64,000 nucleotides of DNA from Maribellus comscasis (GTDB taxonomy: Bacteria > Bacteroidota > Bacteroidia > Bacteroidales > Prolixibacteraceae), in contig NZ_CP046401.1 in assembly GCF_009762775.1 (NCBI RefSeq), forward strand, positions 4,240,001 through 4,304,000, in the 5' to 3' direction. Position 1 is the first letter of the stretch; each line of letters starts with the position of its first letter. The notes beneath the pieces are model-generated. The model saw only the letters and a list, made by a program, of their open reading frames with translations. It ran no database searches and was not told the origin of the DNA. Of this stretch, positions 8,543-16,888 are shown piece after piece. The position numbers were made by a program, and so were the translations under genes.

Positions 8543-9136
8543 ATGCTGAAAAGAAATATTTACATATTGATTTTCATTGTTTTACCTGCTTTTTCAGTTG
8601 TGGGGCAGGAGAAGGATTCAGCTGATTTTGTTATTGGTTTGATTGAAGAGGGAGATACGGTTGTTTACAAAAAACTTGACGAAATAACCATTAATCCCAA
8701 AGAACTGAACCGAAGACAACAAAGAAGATACAGTCGTTTGGTGGCCAAAGTAAAAAAGGTTTATCCGCTGGCTGTTGAAGCCCGCCATCTGCTAAAGGAA
8801 TATGAACCCAGATATTATGCCTTGGAAGATCAGCGCGACAGAAGAAAATTAATGAAAGGACTCGAAAAGGAGTTGCTTGACAAACATAAAGATGAGTTAA
8901 AAAGGTGGTCGATGTCCGACGGGCGTTTACTTTTGAAGTTGATTAATCGCGAAACGGAACGAACACCCTATAGTTTGATTCGGGATTTCAGAGGTGAATT
9001 CAGCGCTGTATTCTGGCAGGGAATTGCCCGTATTTTCAAAAATAACCTGAAAGATGAATACGATCCTTACGGAGAAGACAGAATGCTGGAAGAGATAGTA
9101 ACTTTGGTTGAAGTTGGATATTACGGCCCCATTTAG
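8543..9136 (+). CDS. DUF4294 family exported protein
   Basis: A 197-residue protein with a signal peptide (MLKRNIYILIFIVLPAFSVVGQ) followed by the conserved DUF4294 segment: GDTVVYKKLDEI, then a basic region (NRRQQRRYSRLVAKVKKVYPLA) and GRLLLKLINRETERTPYSLI. The family is nearly confined to Bacteroidota and has no established function; it is presumably periplasmic. It is followed after 4 bp by thpR and 3 bp further by the ABM gene, so the three probably form one transcript. Confidence 0.82.
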   Translation: MLKRNIYILIFIVLPAFSVVGQEKDSADFVIGLIEEGDTVVYKKLDEITINPKELNRRQQRRYSRLVAKVKKVYPLAVEARHLLKEYEPRYYALEDQRDRRKLMKGLEKELLDKHKDELKRWSMSDGRLLLKLINRETERTPYSLIRDFRGEFSAVFWQGIARIFKNNLKDEYDPYGEDRMLEEIVTLVEVGYYGPI

Positions 9137-9140
9137 ATTT

Positions 9141-9716
9141 ATGAATTCAAGTTCAAATATCAGAACATTTATCGCTGTTAAAATTAAACCCGAACCAGAG
9201 TTGGTTAATTTACTTCACAATTGCAGGGATGTGTTTGAAGGGGAAGCAATAAAATGGGTGGAAGAAAACAATCTGCATTTGACTTTAAAATTTTTGGGAG
9301 AGACCTCTCCTGCTCAAATTCAAGAGGTAAAAAATTGTATTGAAAATAGTGGTGCAAAATATTCTTCTTTTGTATTTCAATTGAATGGTTTGGGGTATTT
9401 TGAATCAAAAGGGCAACCACGGGTTTTGTTTTCGGGTATCCGTAACTTTGAACAAATGAAATTGTTTGTTGCCGATTTGGAGGCCTGTTTAAATAACTTG
9501 GGATTTGAAAAAGAAAACAGGGAATTCAAACCGCATTTAACAATCGGACGAATAAAATTTTTAAAAGATAAAAGGCGTTTTTATCGGTTTGTGGAAGAGT
9601 ATAAAAATCAAACATTTCAGATTATAACGGTAACCGGGATTGTTTTTTACCAAAGTATTCTGAAGACCAACAGACCACAATATATTCCTTTACATGTTGT
9701 TCAACTAAATTCTTAA
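9141..9716 (+). CDS. thpR: RNA 2',3'-cyclic phosphodiesterase (LigT/2H family)
   Basis: A 191-residue 2H phosphoesterase that opens 2',3'-cyclic phosphates on RNA. Both catalytic HxTx motifs are present: HLTLKFLGE (about residue 47) and HLTIGRIK (about residue 132), at the normal spacing. ATG 9141 is chosen because the upstream in-frame ATG at 9108 lies inside the preceding gene and adds 11 unrelated residues. It is encoded between DUF4294 and an ABM gene in a compact unit. The fold is certain; the physiological substrate of bacterial members is not. Confidence 0.9.
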   Translation: MNSSSNIRTFIAVKIKPEPELVNLLHNCRDVFEGEAIKWVEENNLHLTLKFLGETSPAQIQEVKNCIENSGAKYSSFVFQLNGLGYFESKGQPRVLFSGIRNFEQMKLFVADLEACLNNLGFEKENREFKPHLTIGRIKFLKDKRRFYRFVEEYKNQTFQIITVTGIVFYQSILKTNRPQYIPLHVVQLNS

Positions 9717-9719
9717 ACA

Positions 9720-10037
9720 ATGATAGCGAAAACACCGGAACCTCCTTATTATGCTGTAATTTTTACTTCGTTGAAAATGAAAGAAGATAGTGGTTATGCC
9801 GGGATGGCGGAAAAAATGACACAGTTGGCGCAAAAACAGCAAGGTTTTCTGGGCGTCGAATCGGCTCGCGAGAGTCTTGGAATAACGGTTTCATATTGGA
9901 AAGATCTGGAATCCATCAAAAAATGGAAGCAAAATGTTGAGCATCAGGAAGCACAACAAAAGGGTAAATCTGTTTGGTATAAATCGTACAAAACGAGAAT
10001 AGCCAAAGTGGAACGCGATTACGAGTTTGGAAAATGA
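9720..10037 (+). CDS. Antibiotic biosynthesis monooxygenase (ABM) family protein
   Basis: A 105-residue dimeric alpha/beta barrel (ferredoxin-like) protein. YAVIFTSLKM at the start, AQKQQGFLGVESARE in the middle, and the SYWKDLESIKKWKQN(x)EH segment match the YdhR/ABM-like 'polyketide synthesis monooxygenase' group. Small members of this group bind heme or quinone-like compounds or have no known activity, so the name should not be read as a role in antibiotic synthesis. It starts 3 bp after thpR. Confidence 0.82.
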   Translation: MIAKTPEPPYYAVIFTSLKMKEDSGYAGMAEKMTQLAQKQQGFLGVESARESLGITVSYWKDLESIKKWKQNVEHQEAQQKGKSVWYKSYKTRIAKVERDYEFGK

Positions 10038-10110
10038 TAAACCGGTTCATATTTATTGTTTTTTAACCAGAATATATGCGAAAGTAATTTATAAACCGTT
10101 TTATTCTGGT

Positions 10111-10118
10111 TATTTTTG
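10111..10118 (+). promoter_or_regulatory. -7 promoter box (TATTTTTG)
   Basis: An exact TAnnTTTG match lies 23 bp upstream of the exported-protein gene starting at 10142. Confidence 0.45.
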
Positions 10119-10141
10119 ACGTTTTAAATTTATTAGAAGCT

Positions 10142-10699
10142 ATGAGAATTTGTATTATTTTATTGTTTGTTGTCGGCATACAGAATATAGTATGGAGTCA
10201 GGAAGAAAAGATTGTTTTACAGGATGAACCGGTGATTTTTGGTGCAGATGGATTTTATGTAAAGGAAGTTGTTGATAAACGAGACAACAAAGAGAATATT
10301 GGGTTTGTGCAAAAAGGTGTTTTTAAAAAGACAAAGGTAGCAGCCAACTTTGAAGAGGGCGTAGAAAAATCAGTATTCAACTTTTTGAAGGAGAATTTTG
10401 AGCAGGATTCAGATGGCGTTCCAATTGTTATCGGCATTTTGGAACTGAACATTTCAGAAAGTTCGAGCCTGCCGGTTAAAGGGAAAGCTGAGGTAAAGAT
10501 GGAGTTTTACAAGGAAAAAAACGGCAGTTTGGGGAAATTGTACGCGGCGGAAGCCTTTGTTGAACAGCCCGCAGTAAATGTCACAAAAACGCACGAACAA
10601 AGAATTCGGGAGGTGATTTCAAATTGCCTTGAAAATTTTAACACTTCAGATTGGGAGGACATTAATCCGATGTACATTAAAGAAGAGAGAAATAATTAA
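10142..10699 (+). CDS. Exported protein of unknown function
   Basis: Not recognised. The 185 residues start with a signal peptide (MRICIILLFVVGIQNIVWSQ). The mature part alternates beta strands and helices: a FYVKEVVDKRDNKENIGFV segment, a helix around VEKSVFNFLKENF, a strand IVIGILELNISES, and a C-terminal helix. This layout recalls outer-membrane-assembly accessory lipoproteins of the YajG/LptE kind, but no diagnostic motif is present. It has its own promoter box 23 bp upstream and stands between the ABM gene and a beta-barrel gene. Confidence 0.6.
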   Translation: MRICIILLFVVGIQNIVWSQEEKIVLQDEPVIFGADGFYVKEVVDKRDNKENIGFVQKGVFKKTKVAANFEEGVEKSVFNFLKENFEQDSDGVPIVIGILELNISESSSLPVKGKAEVKMEFYKEKNGSLGKLYAAEAFVEQPAVNVTKTHEQRIREVISNCLENFNTSDWEDINPMYIKEERNN

Positions 10700-10852
10700 G
10701 CCGGTTTAAAATTATTTTCGCGTCTTTTGCAGCAATATTCCGGGAGTTTGTCAGTGCTTGTTGAATACCGGCCATTAAAGCTTTTAGTGTCATAATTTTT
10801 TTGTCGCTTAAACGTTTTACGATTAAAAATCAATCTAATCAAATCTTATCCA

Positions 10853-11596
10853 ATGGAACCAAACCACACTGCAACAATTTTTTTACTACTCTTTTTCCCG
10901 TTTTTTGTTGTCGGCCAAAATTCAGAAAACGCGGGTTTATCCAAAAAGATTTCAGTCGGAATCCTGTTTTCTCCTGATTATTCTTATCGATACCTTAACA
11001 GCTCAGAAGAGGATTTCGACGGTTTCATTTCGTTTAGGAATAAAAATGAATTTGCTCGGTTGGGATTTACCACCGGGATTGTTGTTCATTCCCAAATAAG
11101 TAACAGACTAGCTTTGGAATCGGGTGTTCGGTTTTCAGATAAAGGAGAGAAATATGAAATAGATTTTAACGATTTTGAAACTTTTGATGAAAATCCTGCT
11201 GAAAATGATCCGCTAATACCAAAAAAGCATACAGTAAGATATCATTACTATTATTGGGGGATTCCTGTAAAAATAAATTATTATTTTTTGCAGAGGAATG
11301 TTCGCTGCTTTGTTTCTGCCGGAGTTGCCAGCGACTTTTTTCTTTATGGAAAATCTATGGCTGTTTCAAAATTTGAAGATAGGATTGAAGAAAGCGCATA
11401 CAAAATTGATGCAGATTTTAATAAAGTAAATTTTGTTGGCCTGGCAGGATTAGGAATGGAAACACGCATTTCAGATCACATACAACTTCAGGCCGGACCT
11501 TTCTTTCGTTATTCCTTTACGCCTGTATTTAATTCTACTTTGGAAGGGCATTTATATTCTTTGGGAATAAATATTGTTTTATTGAGCCGCTTATAG
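10853..11596 (+). CDS. Outer-membrane beta-barrel protein (PorT-like family)
   Basis: A 247-residue outer-membrane protein. It has a signal peptide (ending FFVVGQ), then alternating amphipathic strands with aromatic girdles: FTTGIVVHSQIS, RLALESGVRFSDKG, YHYYYWGIPVKINYYFLQ, VRCFVSAGVASDFFLYG, LAGLGMETRISDHIQLQAGPFFRYSF. It ends YSLGINIVLLSRL, in keeping with an eight-stranded barrel. This pattern matches the Bacteroidota 'PorT/outer membrane beta-barrel' family, which is broad; a link to T9SS is not implied. It is monocistronic as far as can be seen. Confidence 0.75.
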   Translation: MEPNHTATIFLLLFFPFFVVGQNSENAGLSKKISVGILFSPDYSYRYLNSSEEDFDGFISFRNKNEFARLGFTTGIVVHSQISNRLALESGVRFSDKGEKYEIDFNDFETFDENPAENDPLIPKKHTVRYHYYYWGIPVKINYYFLQRNVRCFVSAGVASDFFLYGKSMAVSKFEDRIEESAYKIDADFNKVNFVGLAGLGMETRISDHIQLQAGPFFRYSFTPVFNSTLEGHLYSLGINIVLLSRL

Positions 11597-11665
11597 TTTT
11601 ACATACAGGTTTTAGTAATTCTTTTAAAATAGTTACCTTTATTTTTTTCTGAAAACTGTTGTAAA

Positions 11666-14116
11666 ATGCAAACCAACAAACAACTGGAACTAGCCTTTGA
11701 CTTTGTACAATATACCGGGCAAAATATTTTTCTTACAGGAAAAGCCGGAACCGGTAAAACCACTTTTTTAAAAAGTTTAAAAGAACGTTCACCAAAGCGA
11801 ATGATTGTAGTGGCGCCAACCGGTGTTGCTGCGATAAATGCAGGGGGAGTAACTATTCATTCTTTTTTTCAGCTTTCTTTTGCACCGCAAGTTGGTATGG
11901 AAGAGGAACCAAACAGGCAGATGCGTTTTAATAAAGAAAAGATCAATATTATCCGTAGTCTCGATTTGTTGGTTATTGACGAAATTAGTATGGTTCGCGC
12001 CGATATTCTGGATGCTATCGACAAAGTGATGCGCCGGTTTAAAAACAAGAGGAAGCCTTTTGGCGGTGCTCAGTTGCTTATGATTGGCGACTTGCAGCAG
12101 CTTTCTCCGGTAGTAAAACGTGAAGAGTGGGAATTGCTGAAAAGAGAATATGAAACGGCTTATTTTTTTAGCTGCAAGGCGCTAAAAGAGACACCTTATG
12201 TGAGTATCGAACTTACACACGTCTTCCGGCAACAGGACGATAAATTTATTTCGATATTAAATAAAGTGCGCGACAATATTCTTGATAAGAGCGCGCAGGA
12301 GGAGTTAAACCTGCGATGCAATCCGCGTTTTGTTCCGGGAGACGAAGAAGGGTACATTACACTTTGTACACACAATGCACAGGCACATCGAATGAATGAT
12401 TCAAAGCTAAAGGAGCTGCCTTCAAAAGCAAAATTGTTTACGGCGCATGTGGAAGGGAATTTCCCCGAATATTCATTCCCAACGGATTATGAACTGCATT
12501 TAAAAATTGGTGCACAAGTGATGTTTGTAAAGAACGATCCCGACCCGGAGAAACGTTTTTTTAACGGCAAAATCGGACAAGTAACCAGTATAGGAAAGAA
12601 CTCCGTTTTTGTGCAGTGCCCTGGTGAAGAGGATGAGATTGAAGTGACATCACTATTATGGGAAAATGTAAAATATTCCATCGATAAGAAAACGGCTGAA
12701 ATAAAAGAGGAGTTAGAAGGTTCGTTTAGCCAGATTCCCTTAAAACTGGCCTGGGCGATAACCATCCACAAAAGCCAGGGACTTACATTTGAGCGCGCGA
12801 TAATTGATGCCGAAGCTTCGTTTGCCCACGGGCAGGTTTATGTAGCGCTTAGCCGTTGTAAGACCCTGGAAGGACTGGTGCTGAAAACACCCATTCGGGA
12901 GCACAGCATTATTTCTGACAAGACGGTGGGTGGTTTTATTCAACAAGTGGAAGAAAATCAGCCGGGTGAAACGGAACTGAACAAGGCGAAATTAGCTTTT
13001 CAGCGTGAGCAGTTAAGCGAGCTTTTCCGTTTTTACAGAGCTGTTTATTTGGTAAATTCAATCGCTAAAATAATGGAGGAGAATCCGGGGAGTTTTACCG
13101 ATATTTTTGTCGGGGATTTCCGAAAAATGCGGAATGGATTGCGAAATCAGTTGGCTGATGTTGGCGATAAATTTCAGCAACAGATTGATAAATACCTGAG
13201 ACAAGAGCCCAATGTGGAGAAAAACAGCGAGCTTTTGGAACGAATAAAAAAGGCAGCTGATTATTTTTCTGAAAAAGTGCAGGAAGTGTTGCTTGATGGA
13301 ATAGAACAGGTCGATTGGGATATTGATAACAGCACTGTGAAAAAGAAAATAAAACAACGCGTGAACGATTTGGCAGGAGAAGCGAAAACGAAGTTGGCCG
13401 TTTTGGCCGTCTGCCGCAATCAGTTTTCGGTGAAAGAAATTATGGAGGCCCGCGCCAGGGCAATGATTGAAAGCAGTGGTGTTAAACCTAAAAAACAAAA
13501 AGCCCGCGAAATCCTGAATTATGGCGATATTCCTCACCCTGAATTGTATCAGGAGTTGCGCGAGTGGCGAACAGTAACTGCAGTGGAGCAAAATATTCCG
13601 GCATATATGGTGTTTTCTCAAAAATCGTTGGTTGAGCTGGTAACTTATTTGCCATCGGGTGCGGCCCAGTTGCAGTTAATTAATGGACTCGGGAAACGAA
13701 AAGTTGAACAATATGGCGCTGACATCCTCGAAATAATTCAAAATTATTGTGCTGAAAATAATGTTGAAAGGGGCGAAATCCCGTTGCAACAAAAACCAAA
13801 AGCAGAGAAAATGCCAAAACCCGATACAAAAAGGGTAAGCCTTGAATTGTTTCAGGCAGGAAAGTCAATTGTTGAAATTGCGAATGAACGTGGTTTGGCA
13901 GAAACAACCATTGCGGGGCATTTAGCTCATTTTGTTCGGCAGAATGAATTGGATGTGGCGCTGTTTCTCGATAAAGAAAAGGTGGAGAAAATAGTTCAAT
14001 ATTTTAAACATACAGACAACCGAAACTTAACACCAGCCCGGGAAGCTTTGGGCGAAGCGTTTAGCTACGCCGATTTGCGTATGGGACTGAGTTACTTTGA
14101 AACAATAAGTGATTAG
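11666..14116 (+). CDS. Pif1/RecD-like superfamily 1 helicase with HRDC and HTH domains
   Basis: An 816-residue DNA helicase. Motif I is GKAGTGKTTFL (about residues 26-36), motif II is LLVIDEISMV (about 105), and a motif VI-like block is AWAITIHKSQGLTFERAIIDA followed by GQVYVALSRC (about 365-400). Residues 440-600 are helical. A helicase-and-RNase-D C-terminal (HRDC) domain follows at about 625-700 (ELYQELREWRTVTA), and the last 100 residues contain a helix-turn-helix of the HTH_40 type (LFQAGKSIVEIANERGLAETTIAGHLAHFV). The family resolves DNA structures during replication and repair. The downstream gene is convergent. Confidence 0.9.
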   Translation: MQTNKQLELAFDFVQYTGQNIFLTGKAGTGKTTFLKSLKERSPKRMIVVAPTGVAAINAGGVTIHSFFQLSFAPQVGMEEEPNRQMRFNKEKINIIRSLDLLVIDEISMVRADILDAIDKVMRRFKNKRKPFGGAQLLMIGDLQQLSPVVKREEWELLKREYETAYFFSCKALKETPYVSIELTHVFRQQDDKFISILNKVRDNILDKSAQEELNLRCNPRFVPGDEEGYITLCTHNAQAHRMNDSKLKELPSKAKLFTAHVEGNFPEYSFPTDYELHLKIGAQVMFVKNDPDPEKRFFNGKIGQVTSIGKNSVFVQCPGEEDEIEVTSLLWENVKYSIDKKTAEIKEELEGSFSQIPLKLAWAITIHKSQGLTFERAIIDAEASFAHGQVYVALSRCKTLEGLVLKTPIREHSIISDKTVGGFIQQVEENQPGETELNKAKLAFQREQLSELFRFYRAVYLVNSIAKIMEENPGSFTDIFVGDFRKMRNGLRNQLADVGDKFQQQIDKYLRQEPNVEKNSELLERIKKAADYFSEKVQEVLLDGIEQVDWDIDNSTVKKKIKQRVNDLAGEAKTKLAVLAVCRNQFSVKEIMEARARAMIESSGVKPKKQKAREILNYGDIPHPELYQELREWRTVTAVEQNIPAYMVFSQKSLVELVTYLPSGAAQLQLINGLGKRKVEQYGADILEIIQNYCAENNVERGEIPLQQKPKAEKMPKPDTKRVSLELFQAGKSIVEIANERGLAETTIAGHLAHFVRQNELDVALFLDKEKVEKIVQYFKHTDNRNLTPAREALGEAFSYADLRMGLSYFETISD

Positions 14117-14140
14117 TTGGAAATGGCATTTTGAAGCGGA

Positions 14141-14584
14141 TTAATATTTTTGAATCAGAAAAATTCCACCCAGCAGAAGCAGTATCCCTGCGATTCGCCC
14201 AACAGAAATCGGGTGAGTAGCCAGACCCAAAAATCCAAAATGGTCGATGACAGAAGCCGCGATTAACTGTCCGGCAATGGATGCCGCCAACACCGTACTG
14301 ACGCCAATTTTTGGTATGAAAAAAATAACCGATGAAACAAAAATTGCTCCCAGTAACCCGCCGATAAAAAGATGTGCCGGCGCTGTTTTTACATGTCCCC
14401 AATCCGGTATTTGTGTTCTGAAAATAATATTAAGGGCCACTAAACATAAAAAACCAACCAGAAAATTTACCAATGCTCCTTGTAACGGATGTTTGAGAAA
14501 TGTAGTCAACTGCGTGTTTATGCTTCCCTGGATAGCCAATAAAGAGCCAATCAGTAGAACAATAACTGTGTAAAATATCTTCAT
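14141..14584 (-). CDS. DMT-superfamily transporter (DUF606/YdcZ type)
   Basis: A 147-residue inner-membrane protein with about five hydrophobic helices and almost no loops. The opening SLLAIQGSINTQLTTFLKHPLQGALVNFLVG and later FIGGLLGAIFVSS and GVSTVLAASIAGQLIAASVIDHFG segments match the DUF606 half-size drug/metabolite transporters, which work as dimers. The substrate is unknown. It lies 79 bp downstream of the IMPase-like gene on the same strand, so it could belong to the catabolic cluster, but its start region could equally hold its own promoter. Confidence 0.85.
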   Translation of the reverse strand: MKIFYTVIVLLIGSLLAIQGSINTQLTTFLKHPLQGALVNFLVGFLCLVALNIIFRTQIPDWGHVKTAPAHLFIGGLLGAIFVSSVIFFIPKIGVSTVLAASIAGQLIAASVIDHFGFLGLATHPISVGRIAGILLLLGGIFLIQKY

Positions 14585-14663
14585 ATTTTAAATTTTGAAA
14601 CGCAAGTTTGCATAAATTAAATTTGTTATGGTTTGGTGGGGGCTATAAAACCGGATATCTAAT

Positions 14664-15446
14664 TTAGATGAATTTTAGTCGTTCAACCAAATCTTCATGA
14701 ATTTCCGGGCGGGTAACCAGCAATTGACTGTTTTTTCCATCCCATGCTTTTCCTTGCCAATCGGTAAAAACACAACCGGCTTCCCGGGTGATAACCATTC
14801 CGGCGGCAAAATCCCAAAGTTCATCTCCCACACAAATAAATCCATCTACAGCTCCGCTTGCTACCTGAATGAGTTCGATAGCTGTGGTACCCAATTTTAA
14901 CGTATTGTAGGAAGAGGCAGTGGCCGCAGTAAATTTTTTGAATTTGTCGCGGTGGTTTTCATCGTAGCCGTGATTCAGAAAAATCATAGGAATGTATTCT
15001 GTGTCGAAAGCCGGAAGCTGTATACGCTTTCCATTACAAAAAGCACCGTCTCCTTTGCTTGCGTAATATTCTTCTTTGTGAATAGGATCGATAATTACTC
15101 CAACCAATGATTCTTTGCCCGACATCAGCCCAATAGAAACACCAAAAAGCGGGATAGAGCGTGCAAAATTATTGGTTCCGTCCAGCGGATCGATAACCCA
15201 AATCGGACCGTCGGAATTTCCGGTAAAACCACTCTCTTCACTCAAAATAGGATATGCCGAATTTTCTGTAAGAATCTTAACGATGGCCCTGTCAGCCTCT
15301 AAATCTGTTTCTGTAACCAGTCCTTTCGACCCGTCTTTTACACTGGAATCCTGGGTTTTGTTATAATTCTTTTCAATGATTTGAGCCGCCGCACGAGCGG
15401 CTTTAAGCGCTGTTTCTAAATCGTTGGAAAGGTTGAGCATACACAC
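14664..15446 (-). CDS. Inositol monophosphatase family phosphatase
   Basis: A 260-residue Mg2+-dependent phosphatase of the IMPase/FIG superfamily. The metal-binding motifs are ILSEESG (about residue 68), WVIDPLDGTNNFARSIP (about 82-98) and GDELWDFAAGMVITREAGC (about 206-224). Members hydrolyse inositol phosphates, fructose-1,6-bisphosphate or adenosine 3',5'-bisphosphate. The gene starts 8 bp after the dehydrogenase stop, so it is part of the 14-20 kb cluster and may act on a sugar phosphate of that pathway. The CysQ-type alternative cannot be excluded. A second in-frame ATG at 15440 is as likely a start. Confidence 0.87.
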   Translation of the reverse strand: MCMLNLSNDLETALKAARAAAQIIEKNYNKTQDSSVKDGSKGLVTETDLEADRAIVKILTENSAYPILSEESGFTGNSDGPIWVIDPLDGTNNFARSIPLFGVSIGLMSGKESLVGVIIDPIHKEEYYASKGDGAFCNGKRIQLPAFDTEYIPMIFLNHGYDENHRDKFKKFTAATASSYNTLKLGTTAIELIQVASGAVDGFICVGDELWDFAAGMVITREAGCVFTDWQGKAWDGKNSQLLVTRPEIHEDLVERLKFI

Positions 15447-15454
15447 ATATTTAT

Positions 15455-16792
15455 TTAAATTTCCGGCGCGTTTGCCAGCAAATATTCCTCAGCTTCCACA
15501 TTCCACAAGCCTTTTGTTTTTGCTACCAATTTTGCCAGTTCCGCATAAAGTGGATTAGTTTTTCCCATTTCTTCAAAATCGGAAATGGCTGCCAAAGGTA
15601 AGTTTTTATGTGTGTAAATCAATTTTTTTCCGCCGGGAATATTTGGAAGATTGAGTGTGGTCTCGGCAACAGCATTCAGCCCTCCAACGTGCGTAATTAA
15701 TCCTGCCGGGTCCAATCCTTTACTCATACAATCGAGTGCTTCAACCATGTCGTCGTTGTTTCCGCCCGATGTTCCCACGATGTGTGTATATGCATAATGA
15801 ACGTTGTAAAAATTTAATTTTGCGGAGAATTCAGGGTTCGATGGACCTGCAAAAAAGTTTAAACAACCATCGTGGCCCAAAATTGCATCAGCCTGTTCAA
15901 CCACGGGAGCTACAGGAGCAAAAACAAAAACATCGTCGTAACCACCACCGGAAATTTCTTTTAATTTTTCAACCGGATTTTCAATATCACCGGTATTCAG
16001 ATAAATTAATTCAATTCCATTTTCTTTTGCCCATTCTGTCGGGAAAATGTCGGCTGCACGGTCGAGACGATCCTGGGCAATGTCAGTAACTACCATTAAC
16101 GAGGGCTTGCGGTCTTCGCGGGTAATTACGTAATTTATTGCAGCGAGTCCCATCGGGCCAACTCCCGCAAGAATCGCCATTTTTCCACCTTGTTTAATTT
16201 CCATTTGGTGGATATACGAACCAGGCGTAGTATGATAATTTGCATGCATTGCGCCGATTACGCAGCTTAGTGGCTCGGAAAGCGAGGCCGGATAAAAACC
16301 AGGGCCGTCGTAAGCCAGCAAACAGTCCTGAATAAGTACGTCTTTCGGAATAATTACATGAGTGGCATCGCCACCAATATTTTGATAAGAATAACCGGGT
16401 GCACTTAGAATCCCTACGGGCCCGTCTTCGTAATAAATAGCAGGTTGAATGGAAAATTTTTGCCCCGATTTAAATTTGTGCTGCCACTGCGCGCCAACTT
16501 CTACAATTTCGCCTGCAAATTCATGCCCGATAATTATCGGATTTTCGGCGGCATCGTTCGGAACGCGCTTGTGGTCAGTTCCCTGTGTTGCGGCTTTGTA
16601 ACTCGACATACAAATACTGTCCGACACTACTTTTGCTAAAATTTCGTCATCTTTAACTTGCGGAAGTTCAAATTCTTCCAATCGCAAATCTTTTTTTCCG
16701 TATAATCGTACTGCTTTTGTGAGGGCCCCTCCTGACCTCCCCGAAGGGGAGGAAAAAGACGAAGTTGGTTGAGTGTTATTTGTATTTTTCAT
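15455..16792 (-). CDS. Zinc-binding alcohol dehydrogenase, L-sorbose-1-phosphate reductase-like
   Basis: A 445-residue medium-chain dehydrogenase. Catalytic zinc ligands fall in SICMSSYK (Cys) and GHEFAGEIVEVG (His-Glu), and the NAD(P) site is GVGPMGLAAI. The cysteine cluster of the structural zinc is missing. Overall it resembles sorbitol/L-sorbose-1-phosphate reductase (SorE-like) enzymes, which interconvert ketose and alditol phosphates. The N-terminus is odd: about 20 residues (rich in Ser, Pro and Gly, SSFSSPSGRSGGAL) between MKNTN and the family-typical TKAVRLYG are encoded by a GC-rich palindromic repeat. No later Met could serve as start. It lies 96 bp after the aldolase-SDR gene and 8 bp before the IMPase gene. 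Confidence 0.85.
   Translation of the reverse strand: MKNTNNTQPTSSFSSPSGRSGGALTKAVRLYGKKDLRLEEFELPQVKDDEILAKVVSDSICMSSYKAATQGTDHKRVPNDAAENPIIIGHEFAGEIVEVGAQWQHKFKSGQKFSIQPAIYYEDGPVGILSAPGYSYQNIGGDATHVIIPKDVLIQDCLLAYDGPGFYPASLSEPLSCVIGAMHANYHTTPGSYIHQMEIKQGGKMAILAGVGPMGLAAINYVITREDRKPSLMVVTDIAQDRLDRAADIFPTEWAKENGIELIYLNTGDIENPVEKLKEISGGGYDDVFVFAPVAPVVEQADAILGHDGCLNFFAGPSNPEFSAKLNFYNVHYAYTHIVGTSGGNNDDMVEALDCMSKGLDPAGLITHVGGLNAVAETTLNLPNIPGGKKLIYTHKNLPLAAISDFEEMGKTNPLYAELAKLVAKTKGLWNVEAEEYLLANAPEI
16724..16754. repeat. GC-rich palindromic repeat lying in frame inside a CDS
   Basis: CCTCCCC-GAA-GGGGAGG (16736-16752) is a perfect 7-bp stem, preceded by the G/C-rich tail GGGCCCCTCCTGA. It lies within codons about 10-25 of the dehydrogenase gene. 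The reverse complement has the same layout as the copy at 16858-16885. Confidence 0.75.
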
Positions 16793-16857
16793 ATCTTTTG
16801 TTTTTAATCGTTTCGGTACTTTCTTTATCCTTTTCCTTGGAAATGGCTTTTCTTGCT

Positions 16858-16885
16858 CCCCTCCCTCGGAGGGGCTGGGGGAGGC
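16858..16885. repeat. GC-rich palindromic repeat (REP-like)
   Basis: CCCCTCC-CTC-GGAGGGG (16858-16874) forms a perfect 7-bp stem, followed by CTGGGGGAGGC. It abuts the stop codon of the aldolase-SDR gene, in the gap before the dehydrogenase gene. Confidence 0.75.
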
Positions 16886-16888
16886 TTT

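Noticed and set aside
9720..10037. Antibiotic synthesis gene
   Set aside because: The ABM name refers to a fold; there is no biosynthetic cluster around it.
13058..13621. Open frame of 187 codons opposite the helicase gene
   Set aside because: Antisense shadow; composition rich in Phe, His and Ile with no domain, and the helicase HRDC region explains the DNA.
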